This document shows positions 8,591 through 9,820 of a stretch of 9,820 nt of DNA, in pieces (position 1 is the first letter of the stretch; every line of letters starts with the position of its first letter). This stretch comes from Comamonadaceae bacterium (GTDB lineage Bacteria; Pseudomonadota; Gammaproteobacteria; Burkholderiales; Burkholderiaceae_C): assembly GCA_947483455.1 (NCBI GenBank), contig CANKNK010000039.1, positions 1-9,820 of the forward strand, in the 5' to 3' direction. The notes under the pieces are model-generated. The model made no database searches. It was not told the DNA's origin and was given only the letters and a program-made list of their open reading frames with translations. The translations under genes were made by a program, and so were the position numbers.

Positions 8591-8594
<4 letters not shown>

Positions 8595-9475
8595 GGCACC
8601 TTGAATCTGGCAACATTGTCTTGGGTATGCGTATCCAATGGGAAAGGCGCGCCGCGGACCACGACATCGGTATGGTCAGCCCGCCCCACCACGACCGAAA
8701 GCGGTACATCGCCGCCCACTTCAGCGATTTCAGCGGCAGCCAATGTGCGGCGCAACAAAAGCGCACCCTTGGCATCGGTGACTTCAATCCAAGTGCTGCC
8801 GCGCGCTTTAAACCAAAGCACCGATTGCGCTGGTTTCACAGTGGATGCGCCAAGTTCTGGCGCGAGCGCCACCGCAGGCAAGGACGTCGAAGACGATGGG
8901 ATGGGTGCGGCTTGGCCAGCCGCATCTTGTATTTCCGCTTGGGGTATCGACGCTGCGGGCGCGGCAATCTCTGGGGGAGTTGCTGTTGGCGCACGGAGCT
9001 GCATTTGTGCGATCTGCGGGTAGAAATACACCAACCCGGCTAATACAACCAAGACCAATGCAACCCACCAGACCGGAGAAACAGGCCCCTGTTCATCGCG
9101 GCGCATCGTAAGCCGGGTTGGCTTGCTAAACCCCTGCGCCGCGTCTTGCATCCCAAGCGCCGCCCCCTGGGGCGTTGGCTGCGGCAATTGCGCCAGCAGA
9201 CCGTGCGCATCCAATCCAAGAAATCGCGCCACGCTGGCGACCATGGCGCGCCCGATTTGCAGATTTGGGCCTTTTTCAAACTGGTCCTGCTCAAAGGCCT
9301 GCAAGCGCTGTACCGAAATCTTCAGACGCGCCGACAAGCTCTCCAGGGACATGCCCGCGTCCAGGCGCGCACGTTGCAATTGCTGCCCCACGCTAGGCGT
9401 TTTATCTGCCAGCACCACATCGGCATAGTCGGACGGCACGCGCAGGCCGACCATTTGTTCGTCTGCATCAGTCAT
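8591..9475 (-). CDS. rodZ: RodZ-like membrane protein (N-terminal HTH, C-terminal DUF4115)
   Basis: RodZ links the actin-like MreB to the cell-wall elongation machinery across the inner membrane. The 294-residue protein has the family layout: a cytoplasmic XRE-like helix-turn-helix (about 28-92, [20 protein letters not shown] onward), a basic juxtamembrane stretch (KPTRLTMRR, 118-126), one membrane helix (about 134-153), a Pro/Ala/Ser-rich periplasmic linker (about 160-215) and the C-terminal beta-domain beginning near [15 protein letters not shown] (218-232) with the late [11 protein letters not shown] (254-264). The expected aromatic contacts to MreB are not obvious. The ATG at 9475 is backed by AAAGGGG 6 bases upstream and overlaps the pilW stop by 8 bases. 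The position before ispG is the usual one. The HTH resembles DNA-binding domains, but in this family it contacts MreB. Confidence 0.9.
8597..8602 (-). promoter_or_regulatory. Ribosome binding site of ispG inside the last rodZ codons
   Basis: AAGGTG on the minus strand lies in the penultimate codons of rodZ. Its 5-base distance to the second ATG (8591) is better than the 2 bases to the first (8594), which favours the inner start of ispG. Confidence 0.55.
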
Positions 9476-9820
9476 CGAACACCCCTTTATCGAGCAAATT
9501 CACCTCACGTGATCGGGCAAAACGGCTACGCAAATTCGCGCTCAGTGCCGTTACCTGCAGCCCGTCGCCGCTTTTACCGGCCAGTTTGATGCCCAGCCAG
9601 AGGGTCTCGGCATTGGCCCATTGCGAAGCATTGACCGGCGCAATAAAGGCCTGGGCACGGGCATACTCTTCCTGCTGAAAAAAATGCAAGGCCAGGTTAT
9701 AGCTAACCACAGGGTTGGCGGGCTCCAATTGAAAGGCCATCAGCAAACTTTTTTCCGCATTGGCAAGCTGCCCGACCTTGGCCTGGCACAAGCCCTGGGT
9801 CATCCAAGTTTTGGCAGGTG
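9468..9820 (-). CDS. pilW: Type IV pilus biogenesis/stability protein PilW (PilF), C-terminal part (cut by right window edge)
   Basis: The last 116 residues of a tetratricopeptide-repeat protein are present and the 5' end lies outside the window. Two TPR-like units are visible: TWMTQGLCQAKVGQLANAEK with SLLMAFQLEPANP, and VVSYNLALHFFQQEEYARAQ with AFIAPVN, followed by ANAETLWLGIKL and an Arg-rich end, [21 protein letters not shown]. This matches the end of the PilW/PilF pilotin family, outer-membrane lipoproteins needed for assembly or stability of the PilQ secretin and of type IV pili. The assignment also rests on the known pilW-rodZ-ispG order in betaproteobacteria. Lipidation cannot be checked because the N-terminus is missing. 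The stop overlaps the start of rodZ by 8 bases. Confidence 0.85.
   Translation of the reverse strand, partial: PAKTWMTQGLCQAKVGQLANAEKSLLMAFQLEPANPVVSYNLALHFFQQEEYARAQAFIAPVNASQWANAETLWLGIKLAGKSGDGLQVTALSANLRSRFARSREVNLLDKGVFDD
9482..9488 (-). promoter_or_regulatory. Ribosome binding site of rodZ
   Basis: AAAGGGG on the minus strand, inside the end of pilW and 6 bases before the rodZ ATG, is the strongest Shine-Dalgarno match in the window and fixes that start. Confidence 0.65.

Overview
The window is a dense run of conserved housekeeping genes, all read from the minus strand (right to left in these coordinates). In transcription order they are: the 3' end of a type IV pilus gene (pilW/pilF), rodZ, ispG, hisS, a yfgM-like gene, bamB, der, hfq, hflX and the 5' part of hflK, which runs off the left edge. 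Gene order, the moderately GC-rich sequence and the protein details (RREHVPVS in Hfq, NKAE as the first Der G4 motif, a long Pro/Gly-rich HflK N-terminus with FNLNDSRWGR) suggest a betaproteobacterium of the Burkholderiales, perhaps Comamonadaceae. The family-level assignment is inference from memory of similar proteins.

Right block (about 2816-9820): pilW-rodZ-ispG-hisS-yfgM-bamB-der. This is the order known from Escherichia coli (rodZ-ispG-hisS-yfgM-bamB-der) with pilW added upstream. Junctions are tight: pilW/rodZ overlap by 8 bases, rodZ/ispG by up to 4, yfgM/bamB by 1, and the gaps are 10 (ispG/hisS), 12 (hisS/yfgM) and 19 bases (bamB/der). This implies one transcript with translational coupling. 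The products serve the cell envelope (PilW, RodZ, YfgM, BamB), isoprenoid synthesis that feeds lipid carriers (IspG), histidyl-tRNA charging (HisS) and 50S ribosome assembly (Der).

Left block (1-2708): hfq-hflX-hflK, the start of the widespread hfq-hflX-hflK-hflC cluster. Hfq is the sRNA chaperone, HflX a ribosome-splitting GTPase, and HflK half of the inner-membrane HflKC complex that surrounds FtsH. The 107-base gap between der and hfq is the largest non-coding stretch and the only place where I can propose a promoter. No stretch above 300 bases lacks a gene.

I found no mobile element, CRISPR array, tRNA or rRNA gene, phage or defence gene, and no evidence of a new multi-gene system. The items worth a second look are local: a GC-rich hairpin directly before the GTG start of hflX, which has no clear Shine-Dalgarno sequence; hflX lying in the same reading frame as hfq across one UGA; a hairpin spanning the hflX stop before hflK; a run of ARN triplets at the start of hfq that could support autoregulation; and a RodZ whose expected MreB-contact aromatic residues are replaced.
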